A DNA stretch of 64,000 nucleotides from Lingula anatina (lineage: Eukaryota > Brachiopoda > Lingulata > Lingulida > Lingulidae), in NCBI RefSeq assembly GCF_001039355.2, contig NW_019775445.1, forward strand, positions 60,212-124,211. Reading direction: 5' to 3'. The position numbers and the translations under genes are program-made. The notes under the pieces were generated by a model, which ran no database searches, was not told the origin of the DNA, and saw nothing but the letters and a program-made list of their open reading frames with translations. Position 1 is the stretch's first letter; each line of letters begins with the position of its first letter. Shown here piece after piece: positions 1 through 15,715 of this stretch.

Positions 1-1977
1 GGTCAATTCGTCAGAATGCAAGTGGGCTTTTTTTCGGTTTTGTTTGTATTCAATTAAATCACACACTACCTGGTCTTATGTAATTAATAAGTTGGTAAAA
101 ACATTAAGTAAAGCAGCAGTTAACCTGAGAAGTGCGGGAAAAGTAGGAAAGATGACCTGTGCAACATCCTATGTTTTCAGATGCATTCTAATTAAAAAAA
201 TACTGGCTGAAAATTGTGCAAATTGTTAAATACGACATATATTCTTAACACTGTCATGGAATGCTGTAAATAAGGAAAATAATTATAGGGCATCATTTTA
301 GAGACGTTTTGTTCATGCAAGGAGCAGGATGTATCCAAATATTTTGACAGAATTAAAATAAACATTTCAGGATATCCATCTAGCAAAGCAAAAGCAGAGG
401 GAATTGTTTAATGACGATTCCAAGTTAACTTGGATGAAAGGAATCCAAACATATCCTTGACAACTGATTTCCAGGGGTTGTCATAGAGCCATAATGATAT
501 CAGCTTATGTTGTGGTTTCATCTGCATATACAGCTGAGTAGATAAAAACCATCATAATGATATTTTACATTTAAATTTCTGTGCGAGATTTGGCTGGTTA
601 ATATAAAAAGAATTTAACTCTTGTTGTCATCAAATAGAGCCTAAACAAGAATTCAATTTCATATTTTCAGCTTATCTTACTGCCCTGTTTTAGCTGTAAT
701 GTGCATAATCCAGATATAAAAACTTAAAATAAAATATTTATAGCCAACAATGACAGGTTTTTACCACTCTCTGGGTTTGTTCTAGCTTTCTTTGATGGGG
801 GTTCAATTATTGATATACTCCTCTCCACCTCCATAAGAAAACAGCTGCTTTCAAATGATGTCAATCGGATTTTTTTAAAAATTATCAATAATTTATGTAT
901 GCCTATGCATCTTGAAACAGTATCTTGATTTTACCAAATGCATCCAAATTCAATTAAAATGCAGTTCTTGAAAATGTCTTTTAAAATCTAATTAAGAAAA
1001 ATGTTTAAATGTCTGGTATGTTTTTCTTAGAATTACCATATTAGTATAATTACATATGTTCCATCCAACTTTTTAGTTGCAAATAAATATTATTATATTT
1101 TCAAATGATGTCAAATTCCACTTTTGATCTTTTTTATTCTCAGTGAGTAGACATCAATGTCACAATGTTGCCATGCTTTCCATAAAGTTATAGTTACCCA
1201 ATGAAATGAAACACAACATAAGTTCCAAATGTAGAATCTTTTTCTAAAGGTTTATTGGGGGAACCTGTCTACTAAACTGTATTTGATATCAAGCTTTGAA
1301 GTGGCCTTTTATGATTGATAGCTATGCGATATATTGGCTTTCAAACTAACAATCATTTACATTCATCTCTTATTCCTTTAGACTCGGTGTGAAGATGATG
1401 ACAGAATATAAAATGCTTAATTAAAAAACAAAAACAAAATAGCAGACAATTTTGCTGTAAAATTTATGATACAGGGATAGAAAATCAGTCAGTTTTGTCT
1501 CATTAATTCACTTCTGATTTTGGATAGTAGAGGGGGAGGTGGGGGCAGCATAGGGATACACCATGCAAATAATAAAGGTTATCAAGTTACAGGAAAATGA
1601 ACATGATTAAATGGTGTCACATCTAATTACCAGTTGACAACATTCACACTGTTCACCATGAAAGCACAAGTAAATGTTTTCTTTGACATAATAACATGTA
1701 CTGTTTTTTTTTAAATTCAGTCATATCTATAAGGTACAATAACTGTCAAAGTGTTAACAACTAATCTATGTGTTATTCTCCCAGTTCACATTAAGTTATT
1801 TTAGTTTATTATAAATCCATTTCAGATCACATATTATCTATATCTATAATAAAACATTGGAATTGTTGATATGATACACATTATCAAAATGAATATAACA
1901 ACATATTATAACATCATGCCCACTTTTCCACCTTGGTAGTTTGTAGTTTTTGTAGATCAGACAAAATAAGAAATCAT
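1..1977. other. Downstream flank and probable 3' UTR of the minus-strand gene
   Basis: No coding exon could be supported here. The sequence is AT-rich with short homopolymers. The part nearest 1977 should be 3' UTR of the minus-strand gene, whose stop codon is at 1978-1980. The short open frames at the left edge look like chance. Confidence 0.6.
1805..1810 (-). promoter_or_regulatory. Candidate polyadenylation signal (AATAAA on the minus strand)
   Basis: The plus strand reads tttatt, which is AATAAA on the minus strand, about 170 nt past the stop codon of the minus-strand gene. Such hexamers are common in AT-rich DNA and another copy occurs near 1248, so this is the best placed candidate only. 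Confidence 0.35.
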
Positions 1978-2133
1978 TTAGGCATTTATAGATCTGTCAA
2001 ATATTGCATACATCTTTGATATTTCCTTGGTATCATCACTTTGTCTACATTGGTCAGTATATGGGTGATTCTCTTCAAGCTTGTTGATAACTTTCTTCTC
2101 CAGGTTAGAATCTAATATATGATTATGACACAC
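1978..2133 (-). CDS. MEI1-like gene, last coding exon
   Basis: 52 codons ending in TAA (complement of tta at 1978-1980). It begins VCHNHILDSNLEKK and ends FDRSINA. The acceptor is ttttag at 2134-2139. Phase 0 entry agrees with the preceding exon. Confidence 0.75.
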   Translation of the reverse strand: MCHNHILDSNLEKKVINKLEENHPYTDQCRQSDDTKEISKMYAIFDRSINA

Positions 2134-5100
2134 CTAAAATAAAACAAATAATAAACAACAGATACATGTGACTGAAAAATATATATTATACAAGTTTGAA
2201 TATAATATGCTACTATTCAAGCACGTCACTGACTGAAGTCTAAGGTATACATAGTCAGCAAATGATTGGTAAGTGTACATGCAGTTTATTAAAATCTAGA
2301 CTGAATATTTGATCTCTTAGCAAACAGATCACTGATTCACTTGAACTTTGAAGTTTAAAAGTATTCTTTATAGGAAAAAATTCCATTCAGTAATATGACA
2401 AATTAAATACATCATCAGATTTCATTCCCAAAATGGCTGTGGTGAGGTGGGTGATATCAGCATGGAACTCCATTGCACTGGTAGCCTGGGTTTATTACAT
2501 GACTTATAAGAAATTTCTTTAAGCGTAAACAGAAACAATACTTACATAGTGAAGAAATATAACAACATCGTTCCACCAACTGTCCTGCTTCAAGTCTCCT
2601 TTCAAAAATGCTGTCACTATGTTTTCAAGCTGTTTTACTTTGACTAACTCTCCACCAACACAGCTGACCAGCTGCAAATGAGAGAGCATTCACATCTAAA
2701 TTGATCCATGGACTAACTAGTCCTCACATCAAATACGGCGCACATTTGACAATGGATTCCCGCCTCCAACACGCATATTCCCAGCAGGGGTAGAGCAATT
2801 AAATCTTGGCACGCTTTCAAGAGGGTGGCGCCATTTTTGATCCACGGATCAGTTAGTCCACAGATCAACTTGTTCTGAATGAGCCCTTACTCAACACTTA
2901 TAGAATTGAACAACAAATTCAGTAAAAGTGCAAAATATGAAAATTAAAAATAATCTTATTTTGCTTGGCAAATGGAAATATAGAAAACCTATTTGTGTTT
3001 GTAGATGTATATACTGTGTACACATTATCTGAGTTACTTTATATATTAAAGTCACAGTGTTTTTTTTTCTCTTTTTTTCCCCCCAAAGAAATTTTACAAA
3101 GATATGCTTGACCAACCGAACTGACATCTTTTATATACTTTTATATACTTTTAAGTATATAATATTATATTAAAATATACTCACCAAGTTAACAATTGCT
3201 AACACACAGGTTGGAGTCTTTCTTGCTTCAAAGGTTTCTAGCAGTGTGGTCAGCATGAATCTATTCCATGGCTGTTCTATCAGACTGTGGCCTGCAGGAG
3301 AAAACATTTCAACAATTTTTCGAAAATGTAAAAAAATCAAAGATGTTATGTAGCTCAAATTGTTTATCATAAAAGAAAGCTGGGAAAGACAAAAACCATT
3401 TACAGACTAGAGGATCAGAGAGGCGATACCGCCTCCAAATATTGTACCACCAGCTGGAGCAAGCGCATTCGTATAGACCCCCACATATACAAAATAAGGG
3501 ACACAGCCACCAGTCTTGTGCTTGACAAGCTGTAAAAATGCAATCAACAAGAATTTTCAAAATATGCAAAAAATATATATAACTAAAAATGGTACAATCA
3601 AATTTAAGTTCATTGTAAGGTAGGTCAAAGGTCAATTTCAAGGTCACAGTAAATTGCCGGTATATGACTGCNCGGCGACGGCGACGGCGACGACGGCGAC
3701 GACAGACGCAGATGATGGCTATATGTACAGACACATTTGTGTCTGTACATAAAAATGTAGGCTTGCAATTGGATACTGCAATACAGGGTTGTTAAAATAG
3801 AATTAGCTGAAAATATTACCTGTTTTCAATACCTGTGGCTTCAAGTATCGTGTCAGCAAGTTGTGAAGACAAATAACAGCAACGCACTGCAAATGCCTAT
3901 TTTCCTGAAATAAATTTGAAGGAATCAATATACTATCAAAGACCAAAGATAAAATCAAATGTCTAACTTTATTTTTTGCAAAACTGAATTTACTTACTAG
4001 AAAAACAAATAATTATTGGCCATTTTCCACTTGTTTTGGAAATTTAAAGCAAAATGCAAATCCAGTCTCATAGAAGGCTAGCAAAAAGCCCTAGATCAAA
4101 AATATATTTACAAAGAAATGCAGCAGCATGAAATATCATCTATACCTGTGGCATTTACATTTACATAACATTTACCTTAAAAACAGCCTGCTGAATGTAA
4201 ATAAGTAACTTCCTCAAATACTGGGTCTTTATGTGCAATTGTGTATTGTCTCGACCTACAAGATCTGTGTGATCTGTGTCATCCAGTAACTCCACTATAG
4301 CACACGATCCAGAAAAGTGAGTGGAGAAGTAGACTGCCCAGAACTGTAGAACACTGATCTGCTGGAGATATACTTTGGACTTAGTTCTTTCTAGAAGCCA
4401 TGCCAATTGCAGTTGAACATGATTTTTCTAAAAATGTAAAGTAGAGCAATGTCAGTCTAAAAAAAACCTTTAAGTAATCAGACTCAGTGAGAGTAAAATA
4501 TATTCTGAGTAATGGACAATCATCCCGATTTACAAGAACCTGTGGCAGACATGGTATCAGTTTGCAAAATGTTTGAAAAAAATTTTAAATATAACATATA
4601 AAGACACACTTGTATGCATGGTCTGCCTGTCTAAGTATTGCAAAATTGCATAGTACTATTGCTTCCACTTCTGATTTATAAAGTTCCAATGAAGCTACGT
4701 TCTAAGCACATAAGAACCCAGACAGACACAAATTAAATTTTCAAACACATTTTAATTGCCCAATAGCTGCAACAAATCAAATGGCCATACTTATTATTAT
4801 GGTGAAGAGAACAACAACACTTATACATGTATGAGATACTTAAACATACAATAAGATGTGGAATACTAAAATCTGCCTGCTGGAGTACAAGTAATGCCAG
4901 TAGCTGCAGTGCTTTGGTGGAGACTATGTCCTCATTTGACAAAACAAGGTGTTGGAGAATACAAAGGAAACTTTTGTCTGTCAATATAATGGTAGCAACT
5001 GAAACGGCAAAAAATACAGTATACAATAAAAATATCTTCTTTAGGTTAGTGAAACTTTGTTTTTAGTGTAGTAGTTTACAGATTTTTGATGAATTGAGTG

Positions 5101-8100
5101 CTGTTTATATAAAATATGGGAAAGAAAGAGATAATTAAAAACATATCTTATTGTTGCACTGGTATTTTAAAAACAATATGCATCAATTTTGTATTACTAG
5201 TTTGACAAAACATAAATATTATCTCTAGCAGGCTCTTACATCCTACAAATTTCTCATAAAATACCTCTGTTGTCCTGACTTTTCCCTGCTTGTAGTAATA
5301 AATTGGAAAGGAATTCTTCAAACATAAAAATCAACTGTTTTGGAATCTTTTCATTGTCATTCCCTAGTAGACTGCAGACTAAGAAAACAGAAAAACCACT
5401 ATCTTATCAATTCTTGAAGATGAACTGTTAAATATTCTGCAAATTCACACTGGGAATTGCTCACAGAAAACATATTGTGTTAAAGCACTCCATATGAATA
5501 GTTGCAATATTAAACTTATGTACCTTGGTTCACCAACTTGAGGTCTGTTGCATTAATGCCAGTGACGAACTGATCCTGCATAATCAGCAGAATTTCCAAC
5601 ATTGCTGTGAGGTTGTGTTCTGAAACATAGGAGATTATCTCACATCAAATAACAATGCAAAATAAATTTTAAAATGCATTTCAATCTATGGGAATGGGTC
5701 TCAAATCTATATTGAAGTCACTAGGGGGGTGATTAAAAGCAGTTCTAAAGTTAAGAATTTCCTAGAAAAACATGCCATATTTTCATTTACATATGCTAAT
5801 AATATCCAACTTTTAATTGTACTAAATATCATATTTAAAATAATTTAATTGCCCTTTCATTGAAAGTTGAACTTTGAATGGCTATGAATGTAAAGAATTT
5901 TAACTGCAATTACCATAATCTTTTTATCACCATAAACCAGTAAAATATGAGGTTAAACACAGAAGTTATCTGTCCTTGTCAGAAGTAATATATTGAAGAT
6001 TGTTTAGAGCAATAGTTGAGAATAGAAAGGGCATAAAGGGATATTAACAGAAAATACATGTGGACTCACCTGCTTTCTTTACAGACTTAGCAAGGAAAAT
6101 TCTGTGCACTACATCAGACAACATTTGTTTCAATGTGCTGACAGTTTTGGGGTTTGGTGATTGTTTGCCATCCTAAAAATAAACAAAAAGAGAAACACTA
6201 AGTTGTTAAGCTTATTTCATATAAGAAACTTTATTGTAGATATATATATATATATTCACAATCAACAAAGATTTCAATATACTGGGTGTCAAGTGCACAG
6301 TATAGAATATGTTTTGTCCTACCTTTTCAAATACTCTTCCCAACAGAAGGGTTACTTTGGAAACACTTTCCTCATCCCCATCAGTCAGGATGTCCTTTAG
6401 AAATAAATGCACTATGACAAATATTGAACATATAGAAATTGAGAAATGAGGCACTGACAAAATTAAACCACCAAATGGAAAAGAACCAATGTATTTCAAG
6501 CTATCTGATAATACATGTTATTTTTGTATTGCAACAAATGTTTGACAGGTTTAATCCATTTTCTATACATAAAACTTTCAAATTAATACAGTGAATAGAT
6601 CATCTTTAAGTAAAAATGGGATAAAAATGTAAAGAAAAAAAAAGAAAAGAAACTTACCAATGCAGCTTGTAAACATTTTGTATTTTCTTTGACCAGTGTA
6701 AACAGTTCTGCCCAACCTGGTTCTTGACTCATGTCCAATGGGGAGAGAGACATCTGGGCAGGAATGATACTCAGCCACTGCTTCAACTGTGGAGATTAAT
6801 ACCACTAGAGTAAGATACCACTACCGTTTCATTTTATGTAAATTTATCTGTATTCACCATGCTATGGTTAATCCACATCTCCATCTTTGAAAATAATAAA
6901 TTCTATCAAATAATTTTGACATTTAAAAATAAGATTACTTGATATCTCATTCATATTTAGATGGAGATGCATCTGTGTTGAAGTATAAAGTTTTTATAAG
7001 GTTAAAACTGTCTGATTCTGACCCCAGTGGCAAAGGTTTTGGGTGAGACAAAAAGCTGAGACAAGCTTCAGAACATAAATCAGATATAATAACTTCAAAA
7101 CACAATTCATTCGTGTTACATTTACAAGAATAATTCATCAGCAAAATCACGCCTACTGAAACTGAAAAGGGTGCCATAAAATATTAAACTTACCACATGT
7201 TTTCCCTGCATATTGGAGATCTTTGGATTGAGAAAACACCACTGGAATACCTTGGGATGGCCAAGAAGCCACGAGGAAGTACTTGAACATTTGGACAGAC
7301 CCACTGACAGCAGTTGCAAACCTATGTATAAAAATAATTTTTACATATTATTTTGTTTAAAAAAGTTTCAGCCTAATGTTCTCCAATGTCAGGAGAGAAG
7401 AAGAATGCAATGTAGAATTAAATCTATTGTACTTCCCTTGGCTTTCTATTTATATATATATTCATTTTTAGTTTGTGAGTTATAAAATGACCACAAATAT
7501 AATTCACTCAGCTGTTAAAGAGCTAGAGAGTCTTAACCTTACAATAAACATTTTCTTTCTTTTTGTAAAAAAATAAAAAATAAATAAAATAAAATAAATA
7601 TAAATAAATATAAAACTCTTTAATGTACTACCTTGTTGTTGTTCCTTTTTCGTATGGGTCTGTGTGGAACCAGTGCATACCTAAGGTGTATGAACAAAGT
7701 TGAAACTTTTAACAAGAGGAAAAACAAAAATTATTACTGAACCTCAAAACTACACACACACACACACATGCATGCATGTGCATAGTTACATGCACATGAA
7801 TTCACATCTAGGAAGGAGTACATTATCCTTATAAATATTGAAACTTGTGCTTATGGTGAAATATATAACGTCTCTCTCAGGTTATAAAAATTATGGTTAA
7901 ATTTGAACAAAGAAATCCATAAGTTTGTCTCACACTCATCCCGAGCTTGAGAGTGCTACACTTTAAAGATACATCAATCTTCAAATGCTGTACCTCCTAA
8001 TTACTGTACAGTGACATGGACAAGTTTCTATTAATCTTTGAAACTCAGTGTGACAAACCCTCATTTAAATTCCATCAATGATACTAACAGCCATTAGGAA

Positions 8101-8623
8101 GACCATGCTTTTAAGAGCAGTGTTGGGAAGGAGGTGCACATCTGGGTGGAGACAGAGATAACCACACAGAGTGTCAAACAGCACACTGGGGGAAACACAC
8201 CTGGAAGATTGGTTTTAAGGTTTTACAGAAGATAGATACAAAAAAAAAATAAATAAATAAATAAAAATAAAAATAAAAAGAGCTGAAAATGCAGCGTGAA
8301 TCAATAAAAAAAAAAAAAACACTTTCATACTGGAAATTAATAACTCCCCAAGAAATCAAGAGTGTAAGTACAGGTTTATTATAGATATTCATGGGAAAAG
8401 GTTGCTGAGCTATGTGTTAGCAATGTGCCTTTAATTAACAAACGGGTAGTTAGTAAAAATGGTGAAATTTTGCAAGTGAACCTTATAAAACAAATATAAC
8501 TGACATGAAGCTGGATCAAATTCAACATCCCAGAAATCAATTAATTTGAAATTCATAAATAATTACATGCAAGGATGTGATATCACTAAGGTAAAATAAA
8601 AACTTGAGAATCACATCCTTCAG

Positions 8624-8674
<51 letters not shown>

Positions 8675-11600
8675 AAGAGAACACAGACCTGTCCCCATGT
8701 TCATAGCTGAGGTAGATGAGGTATAATAACACATGTTGCTGAGCAGCATGAACATGATCTGCCTCTACACCAGTGCCATCTGCATGCTGGTTTAATACAC
8801 TCAAAATATCCACCAGACTGCCTGAAATTATGCTATAACAGTTTTGAATATTGCATCAAAACTGAAATTAAAATAAATTTTCAATAAGATTTACAGGCAT
8901 TTTAAAAGTCATTATAGCATTAATGCTGCAGTCCATCTAAGATAAAAATAAAAGCTGATGACTTTGAGAAAAGTTATTAATCATCATTACCTTTACCCAT
9001 ATGTTTAGAACTTGATAAAGACAAAACTTAACCTTGCAGAAATGTTAATCCTAGCTGCAACTCTCTTTTGAAATCTTTATCTTGGTCACTGGAACCAAAC
9101 TGGCACAATTCCAACAGGAATTTGTTGATCACTTGTTTAACAGACGTTGATCTATCAGATATCAAAATGTAGCTGATTAACATTATATTTCATTATTTTT
9201 AGCAGAAAAAATTGTTAAATATGTAAAAACCTGTCACGGTGACTTCACAATTAAGCTGCCTCTGATATCAGTAAATGCAAACATATATTACTATAAAAGT
9301 TTAACTTTTAACTTAGTCACAAACAATAACAAAGGCATGTACATAACCATTTTAATTTTTAAAAATTAATCATTCTATGAACCAATGTACGGAAAAAAGC
9401 TTTTCTGTTTATGCACACCATTAGTTACAGAGGAATGATGATGGATTTCTTTTCTAACCAGCATAATAATAATGCAGTCTGTTTGATCTGACAAGCTTAA
9501 AGTTAAGCTGGTAACTACACCCACTAGAACCCAAAATACAGGCTCCAGTTAAAAAAAAAAAAAAAAAAGTCAGCTCCTTGGCTTAGATGACTAGAATTTC
9601 CATGAGAGTATTGTTGCACTGCTCCTGATAGGGTAACATGTGCCCATGTGACCATGTAACCTTGGTAATTAAGTTCTAAGCCAGGGAACCCGACTTAAAG
9701 CTACTCTTACAACCGGTCGTGCGTGCTTCTACGAGCGGTTTGCGTGCAAAAAATTTGCCAAGTAGTAAGATACACGCACGTGGAACATACTTTTTTTGGT
9801 GGACGCAAACATGACGCAAAGCACGCAACCCGAAAACTGGCCGGCCAGTTTTTCGCTACGACCTGTCTGCGACAATTAGAACGCCTGGAGCACGCTCGTA
9901 ACATGCAAGACAAAAGTACTGAGTAAGTGCGCTAGGCGTGCGTGTAATGCAGGAAAAAGCATGCAGAAATTCTGGGGTTTTGTTACCAAGAAGACATACT
10001 TACCATGCAATGGACTCGTACGTTCAACTTGCTTTCAATGTACGTGTTAACAAAAAGGGGGTGAGCGCACTTCCTCCGTGCGTTTATCTTACTTCCAAAG
10101 TGCGTGGTGAGTACTACTACCGTACTTGTGAAGTGCGTCACTAAGACGACGCACATGACCAGCACGATAAAAGTGCGTCACAAGTATTCTTCGATCTTCG
10201 GCCTCCTCTAGCATTAGCAGATGTAGAAGTCGATGGCGCATCCTTCTTGGAAGTGCCATTTTAGAAGCCAAAACAGTGAATGATGAAGAGACTCGGTGCT
10301 CCCTTTTATATTATTTTGATTATCCGTGCGTTCCACCAATTTGAAGCACGAGTGTCGTGCTTAACACTTCCGTGTTCATTACGTTTCTCTTATTTCTTAA
10401 GTACGATTTCTGAAAACGTACGCTTCACTTGCAATACACGTACGATTATTTTACTCACTGTGTGCGACACAAGTACAGATTGTACGTGCTCCTTATTTCT
10501 TCCTACTTCCAAAGGCGTACAGACCACTTGCGGGCCCCACGTTTAGAGCACGACACACCTAATTATAAAGTACTTACTACCTACGTCCGCTGCGATTTAA
10601 TTTTCATCCTGCGACAACGCTACGCCTGACAAGAACTCCGAGGACGCACGATCTCTAAGCACGCACGACGGGTTGTAAGAGAGGCTTAAGCAACTAGACC
10701 CCTGAACCCAGGGTGTATACACCGTACAGGTGTGGGAGGTCAAAACATAACTCACTCAGTCTTGGCCTTGATGTGCAGGGCTATCCTGATCACCCCAGTA
10801 GAGGTCAGCTTGTTGTAAAACCTGATGACAAGTTCTTGTGGACACAGCTGACCAACTGACACCAATGATGTAAACAAACTAGTATACATGTACACCTGGT
10901 TGTTAGAGATCTGCTGATAGTGAGTCTACAAAATATATTTTTAAATGTCATGGAACTTTTAAATAAAGGCTTTTGTCACAAGTGAGTTTCATGGACATAT
11001 CAGAAAGGGTAACATATAAAATGAGTTATATCTTTTAAAAACCTTTGTTAAAAAACTTCAGTGATTGATTTTTCATCTTGATTTCAAATTTGAAAAATAA
11101 ATTGAACATCCCAGAGAAAGGGATTTGTACCAGAACCAATGGGACACAGCATTCATCTAGTGCTTGCAGCAGGCAATGAACAAAGTTGTCCAGTCTTGAC
11201 CTAGCCACTGAGGTACCGGGAGCCAAGAAAGACTCCATGTTGGCTGCTGGATCTGACTTGCACTGTACAGCAAGACTGGAAAATAATAATAATAATAATT
11301 TGTACGTTATTAAAGGGATAATAACTCTTTGTTTCGGCCAAAAAATGAATTTTCCTGGAGTAAACAACAATTTTCCCATACTTACCAATGGTTAATGAAT
11401 CCATTTTTACATTCAAAGTTAGTCCCTGGTTTTTTTCTAAAAAGTTTGGTTTTTTGTTTAAATCTCTTAAGAGATTTTAACAGAGTATAGCCATCAATGG
11501 AGATCACGTGGTCTAAAGACAAGCTCAGATATCAGAATAATAGCTATAACTGCCGTTTTTGTGGTAAAACAGAATATATTATATTTCTTTGAGATATTCA

Positions 11601-14600
11601 CAATGTTTTTATTGTGAAATATAGATCTCATACGAAGAGTTATTATCCCTTTAAGGTTTATTAGTCCATGGAAAATTCAATTTTTTAAAAGCAATATGAA
11701 CATGATACCCAAAGTGAGGTCCTACATTCCTGAAAGAAAGAATATTGATTTAAATTAATGAAAATTGCACAATTGGAATCCTATTTCAAAATTATCGCTA
11801 TCCTTTCACTCAAATTCCACAAATAACAAATATAATAAAGCTAAAAGAAATAAAGCAAAAAAAATGTTTTCTGACGTACATAAAAGCTGCTTCCAGAGAG
11901 CGCACAAGTCCCTCTATCCTACTCTCAGCTCTGGTCAACTTGGACTGAACTTCTGCCATCTTGGATTTACCACTGATATCTTTTCCCACCACGGATGAAC
12001 CCTGGACTCCACGCTTACAGAAAAGTTTCTCCAACTCTACAGACTTACTCATCAACAGCTGGAGGGGATCAATAAGGGCATCATAGGGTACTGGGGAAGG
12101 AAGAACCTCTCTCCTGGAAAGTCATTTCATTAATCAACTGGTGCCTTACGTTGGTAGTAAGCTAAGGGCGCATTCCCATAGATTTTAGATCGATCTATTC
12201 CCATGGGGAGTCTTACTAGATTACTGTCAGATAATCCGACTTAAATGTCTGTCCTGCCTACTAAAAGCTGTAAAGGGGGTAATTAACTATCGTTCCCGCT
12301 CGGCTGACAGCTATTTAGCATGAACCCCCAGCGAGTTAGTTCGATCTTGTTGGATTGATCTAATCTCTGGGAATGGGGTCTAAGTGAGTTTACATGTGAT
12401 TTTTTAATATGACTACAAGAGGAAAGTTTCCTTGATTTAAAACCATATTTTGGATTAACAGACTGTTGTTTTATCACTTAAACTTTACACATTTTATTTT
12501 CTACTTAAAATCGCAGATATAGAAAAAAGGAAGTGTGTGCGTGCCTGCGTAACAAGGTCTCAATTACCTCATTAGATATGTCAAGGCCAGAGCACCACTT
12601 TCCATGATGCTGTGGTTATGATGCTTGACTGCTTCTGTTATCACTGACAGACACTTGGTGACCAGAGCAGCACTGGTCAACAACCTCACATTGACAGGGT
12701 GTCTGGAAAATATTGAACCTTATAATGGCCAAATAACAAGACTTAAGTGTGCAGAACTCATATATGAGGATAAGGGGTTAATGGTCATTGGCAGAGGACA
12801 CTGTTTTCACAGCACTTACACAAGCGACTTTATAATAGACTGTACTACTAATATTACCACATTTTTAGGCAGTGTAACATGATAAGTAATGTTGTTTGAT
12901 AGGTGATAGGGGCATCTTTATCAATAGAATTCAAAATTAAAAAAAAAAACAAAAAAAAAAAAAAAAAAAAAAAACATATATATTGCATTTACTTCTCTAA
13001 AATGGCAGCTAATAGTCTCATTCCATGAGAAATAATTTGAGGATTCCGCATCTTAAAAGTGTAATCTAAAGCTGTGAGAATGGGTTCAAAACCTACAAAA
13101 AAAATGACAATAAAATTTTTTTTCCAGTTTGATCATCAAGGTTCAATCATAAACTTGCATTCTATGCCTACATCAGTACCATCACAATAATAATTCAATC
13201 ATAAACTTGCATTCTATGCCTACATCAGTACCATCACAATAATATTACAAAAACATTGCCTTCAATGCAGATGATTTCGGTAAAGTGAATTCTGATACAA
13301 ATCACTATGCTCCTACCTGCTGATACATTTGCTTAATTCAATAACAACAATAAGTTCTGACCACTTATCTCAAGAACACAGTTTATTTAATACATTTTTA
13401 ATAATTCATTTTGAACTAAACTAGCACTAGCACCTGTGGCATACAACATTATTTACCATATATCACATGGTTCTTCTTGAAGAATACTTCAACTTCTGAC
13501 AACAGCAACATACAGCAAAATATGGAGCTAATCAGAAGTTCATTGCTAGTTGCAAGAGCCTCAAATAAATATTCTGTAATGGAATGAAGAGCAGCATTTG
13601 GAATTTAAAACAGTGATACCGATTAAATGTCATATATAATATTGTTGTCAGTAAAGTAACACCATTTTATTGCAAGTTGCAACAAAACAGATTAATTACT
13701 TCAAGTCATGCTTATCAAGTTCATAGAATTCCAATGGCAATTTTGTTGTGTCAGATCAATTTGTATATTTGGTATACGGAGGCAAACAATTTGTAGGGTA
13801 TAAATTCACAAACAAAAGGCATGATATGAGGAAAATTTTAACACAATGAAATGTTTTTATACCTGCTATATCAGCTTCAAGAAGGAGCTGAGAAAACTGC
13901 TGAGTGGTGTCTCTTGCTGTTAATGTAATGACACACTGCACTGCTGCCACCTGCAGTATATCCTTGTTACTAATCAAGATCTTCTGCAGAGCACTGACCA
14001 GCGAGGAGGAACTCTTCATGTACAGTTTACACACACTCTCAGAGTTCAGCATTTGTTTTAAAAGAGCTAGAACAAATAAAAACCACTTGCTTTTTTATAG
14101 CTTTATGTCTAAAACAGTAAAAGGACAATAAACTGATATCAAAGTCAGTAAAATAAAACCAACTTGCACGAAGAAAAGTTGTAAAAGTCTAGCACAATGT
14201 TACAAATGCAACTGGGTTACCAATACTCACCACATCTATAAGAATAAACCACTTAACCTGCACAAGTAGTTAAGTTGTGAGAAACAGGAAAAGACACCAA
14301 TTGTGTCTGGATGTGCACTTTAAAATTCAACCACCCCAGTGCAACACAATCACAGTTGTGTGGATGCACAGAGCACAACCAAGTAGTTTTGATTGTGCTT
14401 TTATCTAAATTCTTTCTTAGAACACAACCAAACAAACAAGATTGTGTTTTCTCTACCCTCTGTCAGCCAAGATTGTGTTTTTGTCTACATCCTATCTTAC
14501 AGCACACCCCAACAGCAATGATTGTGATGCTCTACACGCAATAAGTATAGCAACTAAAGATATTACTTGCCAAATATGGCTAAATTCTCTACATAACTGA

Positions 14601-15683
14601 GCTAACAGCTGTCAACCCATCCCCTATCTTAAGAAATATACCACCTGTACCATTGCATTTAGGTAGAAGTTTTGAAAATAAGACTGAACACACAATTCCT
14701 TATTCTGACGAAAAATGGTTTTTGTGAATGCAAACAAAATGCATTGCTGGGAGTGATAAACCAAAGTTTTTAGGGAAGCGCAGTCCAAATAAACATTGTA
14801 GGGATGGGTGAGGCAAGTTTAAAAACAGATGCTCTAGTTAACTGATAATCCATTCAGCATACATTTCTTCATTTTTTTTTTTTTTTTGGTCAGTGGTAGG
14901 AATAACTTTTCCACCTATGTAATCTGAAACCAATTTGGTCAAAAACATTGGAGTGTGTCATGTGCACTAAAGAATCTTCCAAATGATATACATGTACCAT
15001 ACCTAATGCATTGATGAGCAGGCAATCAGAATTAGACCTGGCAATAACAGACATCACATCCTGTGCTATCTGATCACTGATGTTGACTGGAATGACACTT
15101 TCTTGATCTTCCTCTTTATACAATTTGATAAGAATGAAGAAGAGACTCGACTGTACCGTCTCATCTGGGTACTTCAGCCCTGATACCATGTAGTCCAGAA
15201 ATGATCCTAGAATATGAAATACATAACATTGGTCTAGAGGCCCATTTTAGATAATCCTCAAGTTTGTCTTACCTTTTTAAAACAGTTTTGTCTACTTAAA
15301 AAAAAAAAAAAAAAAAAAAAACATGAAAGAAAACAACTTGTCTCTCACACAAAAAAATTGGGTCAAGTGGCTGTCAAGTTTTTTTTTATTTTTGTGAGCT
15401 TAAGAGCATCCTGATCATTTCAAAGTTAACTATTTTTTTTAACTCAATTAAAGATAAACCTTTAAATAAGCTTACTTAGGTAAGGGTGGCAGGCTGAAGT
15501 TTCATGGGATAAAAAGAGCTCTTGCAAGAAAGATTCATTTTAATCTGATAAATGGGATGATGATAATTCAATCTGATAAACGGGATGATGATAATTCAAA
15601 GCTGAGAATCATGTCCAGGAATAAATATGTGAATGATGCATCCACGCACCCACACGGTCAGAGAGAGAAAGAGAGAGAGAGAG

Positions 15684-15715
<32 letters not shown>

